From the NCBI GenBank assembly GCA_015680685.1, contig MNCI01025442.1, forward strand, positions 36,027 to 58,028: a DNA stretch of 22,002 bases, read 5' to 3'. The DNA is from Gnetum montanum. Its lineage: Eukaryota; Streptophyta; Gnetopsida; Gnetales; Gnetaceae. This document shows positions 18,576 through 22,002 of the stretch, piece after piece. Below the pieces are notes generated by a model that did no database searches, was not told the DNA's origin, and was given only the letters and a program-made list of their open reading frames with translations. Both the position numbers and the translations under genes were made by a program. Numbering within the stretch: position 1 is the stretch's first letter; each line of letters starts with the position of its first letter.

Positions 18576-20811
18576 ATCACAATAGAGGTGACCAATGGGA
18601 TCAAAATGATCAAAGGGCCTATGGGGCAAGTTAAGACTAGGGGCATGGGTGTTCAAGAGAGACCCACTACCATGAATGAAGAGGTAGCAAAGGGCATTGT
18701 AGGCATCAAAATCATGGCCTCAATGAGCCTTTGCTTGCTACCCAAAGCATGCTTAACAATGCAGAGGCAATGAGCTACAAGGCATATTAAGGATAGTTGG
18801 ATCAAGAGGCTAGACATGAACAATATTCCTCGGTTTGAAGGGGGATATAACTCAAATCCACAGAACCATCTCCAAGCTTTTCAAGATACATGTGAATTGC
18901 AAAATATAGAAAATGAGTGGAAAAAGTCTAAGTTGTTCCCTAGGATACTCATTAAAGAAGTAAAAAACTAGTACTGGTTCTTAGAATTAGAATCTATCAA
19001 ATGGTGGAGTATAATGTTTTAACTATTCAATAAAAAATATCAAACGTACTCCTGAGTGTCCAACTTGAGAAGGCAGATCTAAGGATGGAAACATGGAACA
19101 CATGAACCCTTGGATGCTGCCATAGGCCAATATTATTCCTTATTGCATAGATGTCGTGGCATGGTTATTCTCAACTAGATCAACTTTTCCACATTGTAGA
19201 TGGGCTCTGATCAGAAATGAGGAAAATTCTTGGCGTCTATGCCTAAGGGTGATTGTCAAAATTAAGAGCCCATAAGATTCAATGATTGATTGAGTAGGTA
19301 GCAAAAGAAGAAGGAGAATTAAGGAAATGAGAAAGTGTAGAAGAATACAATGGCAATCCTTCCATTTACAAGAGGAAGGTTTGATTTTGTGATAGTGAAG
19401 AAGAATCAACACTTGATGATGAGGTGGTGAATAGGAAAACCTTACAACTTCAAAAATTTCAATCTAAAATTTTGGCCAAGGTTGATTAGTTATGGGACTT
19501 CATGGATAGCAGATTTTAAGCTATTCTAAAAATTACTGAAGAGTCCAAAAAACAAGGTAGTGATTGTGAGTGCAGAAAGCACAAGGAAGCTAAACGTACT
19601 AATCAAAGAGGTAAGGACAAGATTGCTGCAATAGAAAAAGTTATGAGAATCGAATTAGATGATGATGGTGGGCCATCATGAACATCCTAAGGGATGTTGT
19701 CCTATTTTATTACACTTATAGGAGTCTAGGGTGTATGCTATGAATTCATGACCAGCACAAAGGCAAACACCTAAAAGATTGCCTTATCCTCAAGGAGATT
19801 CTATGCAGTTTCACTAGCAACAATAGTATTATCCAAGTGGAACTCCATTGCAACCATACGAGTAGTATTAACAGTGGCAGCAGCCACAATCATGGGTGCT
19901 AGCACCACTAAGATAGCAATACCCTTATAGACAACCTGATCCATATGGTTATTACATTCAACAACCCCTGTCTCCACATGATTCTTCCAATCACATTTCT
20001 ACTTTCCAACCTCACTAGTACCCTCTTAACTATTATCAAACTCATTCTCCACATGCAAAAAGGGATACCACCTTTTACCCTTATCCTCTTCCTTTTCCTA
20101 CACATGTTCCTCCATCCTCAACATAGCTACCACTTGCTCCATCTATGCAGGGTGAACTCCTNTTCCTACACATGTTCCTCCATCCTCAACATAGCTACCA
20201 CTTGCTCCATCTATGCAGGGTGAACTCCTAGCTCAACTGCAACAACGCAATGCCACCAAGGCCATTAATTTTCAACCAGTTCATCAACCGAGTGGTTTGG
20301 ACACTTGATTTAAGAAAAAATCTTTCTTCTAACCCAATAATCCATTTAAGCCTTGACATATATATGTGGTTGGAAATCCTATTTCTCCATCTTCCTCTAT
20401 ATCAAATTCCTTTGAGTCTCCTTCAAACCAAATCCCACCCCAAGTCCATATTGTTATGCTGACTTATGTTGTATCTGATTGGATTTAGACTAGCAACCTT
20501 CCCAGGAAATTGACGTATCCTAGAATTCCTCTTATTTATTTGCAGATTACTGGGAATGAACCATGCAAAGAACTTCTTAATTCGAGTTTCAGTGTCAATC
20601 TAATTTTTCATGAGATGTATACTACATAGAACTTTCCTCCTCTCAAGAAGAGCAATATCATATTAGAATTGGCAATCTAGTCCATCACTGTTCCATCAGA
20701 ACTAGTAAAACACATTATGACCACTATTTATGGGTGGTCGTATGCTACCGATTTCCTAGTAATCAAGGTGGAGAACTACAAAGGGGACTTCTCAATCATC
20801 ATGGAAAAGTG
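18576..20811 (+). pseudogene. Heavily decayed gag-protease region of a second gypsy element
   Basis: From about 18815 the plus strand reads NNIPRFEGGYNSNPQNHLQA, then FQDTCELQNIENEWKKSKLF and a WYxxL-like string broken by stops, then FNKKYQTYS. This is the gypsy gag core. Around 19100-19260 a weak continuation (AAIGQYYSLLHRCRGM) is seen. At 19820-19970 a glutamine, proline and tyrosine-rich linker appears (WQQPQSW, YRQPDPYGYYIQQP), as in many plant gag proteins. At 20640-20811 SITVPSELVKHIMTTIYGWS and ATDFLVIKVENYKGDF match the protease region before the ILGRP signature, which is not reached. Many stops and shifts make it older than the Tat element. No RT follows in the window. Confidence 0.7.
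20095..20229. other. 67-bp exact duplication around a single N
   Basis: Bases 20095-20161 are repeated exactly at 20163-20229, with one N (20162) between. In decayed sequence like this a perfect tandem copy meeting at an N is best explained as an unmerged overlap between two contig ends, not biology. Confidence 0.85.
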
Positions 20812-20905
20812 NACCACACGTAACACATGTGTTCGAAGTGGTCGTACTAAGACACTTAACTAAGAGGAAAGGGTTGAGAGAATCTAACTAGCCTAAGTGC
20901 GATGA

Positions 20906-21119
20906 GCAACCGATTCCTTGACTAACCGTACACATCGGGGTGTTCAACTACCACTAGGATTACCAAGCGTAGATCCTGGATACGCCATTGGGTTACCAAG
21001 TAGTCACACTAGATGCTCATAATCAAGTCGTACTCATATCGCATGCAACACGCAACCGATTCCTTGACTAACCGTACACATCCTTAGATGCTCGTAATCA
21101 AGTCATACTTGTACCGCAT
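20906..21119. repeat. Interleaved direct repeats in the LTR-like segment
   Basis: A 31-bp string starting gcaaccgattccttgact occurs exactly at 20906-20936 and 21052-21082. A second string of about 35 bp starting tagatgctc occurs at about 21010-21044 and 21085-21119 with several transitions. The order is A, B, A, B, so one duplication of a composite unit with later drift is likely. Confidence 0.75.
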
Positions 21120-21366
21120 TCTAGGAAAGCAATAAATAGCAATTAAATAAAATCCTATTCCATGCACTGCAAGGTTTATCCAATCAAGTTTGTCTTTATT
21201 GTCATACACAACTTGTGTTCAGGTACAAGGTTGCTCAAATAAAGATCCATTCACTCTAGGAATCCTACTATGGGCACATGGAAAATAATCTATCTCTAGA
21301 GTGATCAAACTGCAAGAGTTTTCCTACTTCTAGACCAGGATGAGGAATAAGGGGAGTGCCGCCTCT

Positions 21367-21375
21367 TATTTATAG
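21367..21375 (-). promoter_or_regulatory. TATA box with upstream 13-bp inverted repeat
   Basis: Minus-strand CTATAAATA. Upstream on that strand lies a perfect inverted repeat of 13 bp (arms 21389-21401 and 21424-21436, ccgcgatatcacg and its complement) with a 22-base spacer. A further tatcgcg follows at 21445-21451. This looks like a paired protein-binding site or a stem in a promoter. Confidence 0.5.
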
Positions 21376-21459
21376 ATTTGGTAGCGGACCGCGATATCAC
21401 GTACGCTACATCACAGGGGACATCGTGATATCGCGGCTTGTGCATATCGCGTCTCATCA

Positions 21460-22002
21460 TACCCCCATGACTGAATGAAAACTCATCCTCAAGTTCCTTA
21501 CAATAATATTGGGAAGGTATGAAATTATTGAGGGGAATGGAACTAATGAGATGACATGTGAACAGATCATCATTACAAGACTTGACAAAAATGGTGTTCA
21601 TGACAACAAAGGTGAACATCTTATTACAATGACATCAGGCCTCATTTGGCAACTGAGAAAAAAGAGAGAGAAAGAAGTGTTGTTGCTACCAACGCCAAGA
21701 TTGCACCTTTTATTGTCCATTGGTAAGCGCTTCATCGATCTTGCTCCTTACATAGCGGCTTCCAGCATGGCTCCATTCCAAGTTTTTGCTCCAGATCTAA
21801 TCCGTGGTTGTATGATTGTCATCTGCACACACAACACAATCTTATATTAGCAAGGGTAAATGAATCATCATGTAATTGATACCTTGCTTCGGTATAAGTT
21901 CATTGGCTAGGTTGTGGTATGGCTGATATGGATCGGTAGATATATTAATGATGACTACCGAAGGTGTAGGGGTTAGGAAGAAAATCAAAAATTTCAGGGC
22001 TA
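21460..22002. other. Non-coding right end of the window
   Basis: No recognisable domain on either strand. Open stretches of about 100 codons cross it on both strands (for example 21509-21850 plus) but show no motif. It would be the end of the internal part of the third element if the LTR call at 20813-21459 is right. Confidence 0.4.

Larger units (their letters stand above)
20813..21459 (-). repeat. LTR-like segment of a third element
   Basis: The candidate LTR reads on the minus strand from TGATGAGACGCG (starting 21459), preceded by a weak purine tract with five Gs (21460-21468). It has a TATA box at 21367-21375 and runs left to an undefined end near the N at 20812. The sequence just before its start, KELEDEFSFSHG in translation, resembles the acidic tail often found at the end of plant gypsy pol. 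The second LTR would lie right of the window, so this is not confirmed. Confidence 0.4.

Noticed and set aside
18251-18773. Plus-strand frames of 69 and 124 codons at the outer LTR end
   Set aside because: The first has a counterpart at 598-807 only because both lie in the LTR repeat. The second runs across the LTR edge. Neither shows coding character.
21305-21619. 104-codon minus-strand frame as a gene
   Set aside because: It crosses the proposed LTR start and TATA box. Only its first part resembles a pol tail.

Overview
The window looks like repeat-rich nuclear DNA of a land plant with a large genome. It holds no intact host gene. Almost everything is retrotransposon sequence at different stages of decay, and two single-N positions (20162, 20812) show that it comes from a scaffolded assembly. 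The species cannot be named from the sequence.

The main object is one very large minus-strand Ty3/gypsy element of the Tat (Ogre-like) type. It covers position 1 to about 18575 and would be about 20 kb if its cut-off left LTR is full length. In transcription order it has: a 5' LTR of about 2.2 kb (16352-18575, TATA box near 16970); a primer-binding site matching plant tRNA-Asn (16335-16351); a short leader; a gag-protease frame (15978 to about 12193) open apart from nonsense codons; a 6.1-kb spacer; reverse transcriptase, RNase H, a second RNase H and integrase (6057-2620); a 1.4-kb spacer; a polypurine tract (925-937); and the U3 part of the 3' LTR (1-922). The second RNase H and the long interruption between protease and reverse transcriptase are the reasons for the Tat/Ogre assignment.

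The most unusual part is the 6.1-kb spacer. On the opposite (plus) strand it holds a whole multi-exon gene, now a pseudogene (6735-11618), with its own TATA box at 6597. Phase-compatible short introns of 85-125 bp join its last five exons. Its product would have been a protein of very roughly 1000 residues with an acidic linker and helical, charged C-terminal parts, and I do not recognise the family. The spacer has a phase-0 splice donor and acceptor on the minus strand (12192 and 6058), so the antisense gene may lie inside the element's own protease-RT intron. Diverged copies of one tandem-repeat core flank it and also lie at the end of pol. The short word GCTACRCTA is common in both the LTRs and the antisense gene. 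These shared features suggest the gene is an old resident of the element and not a recent insertion.

To the right (about 18580-20811) is a more decayed plus-strand gypsy gag-protease region, into or beside which the Tat element inserted. From about 20813 to 21459 there is an LTR-like segment of a third, minus-strand element, with a TATA box and a perfect 13-bp inverted repeat. The last 540 bp have no recognisable coding content. Decay throughout is mostly by nonsense and transition changes, as expected of methylated, silenced plant repeats.
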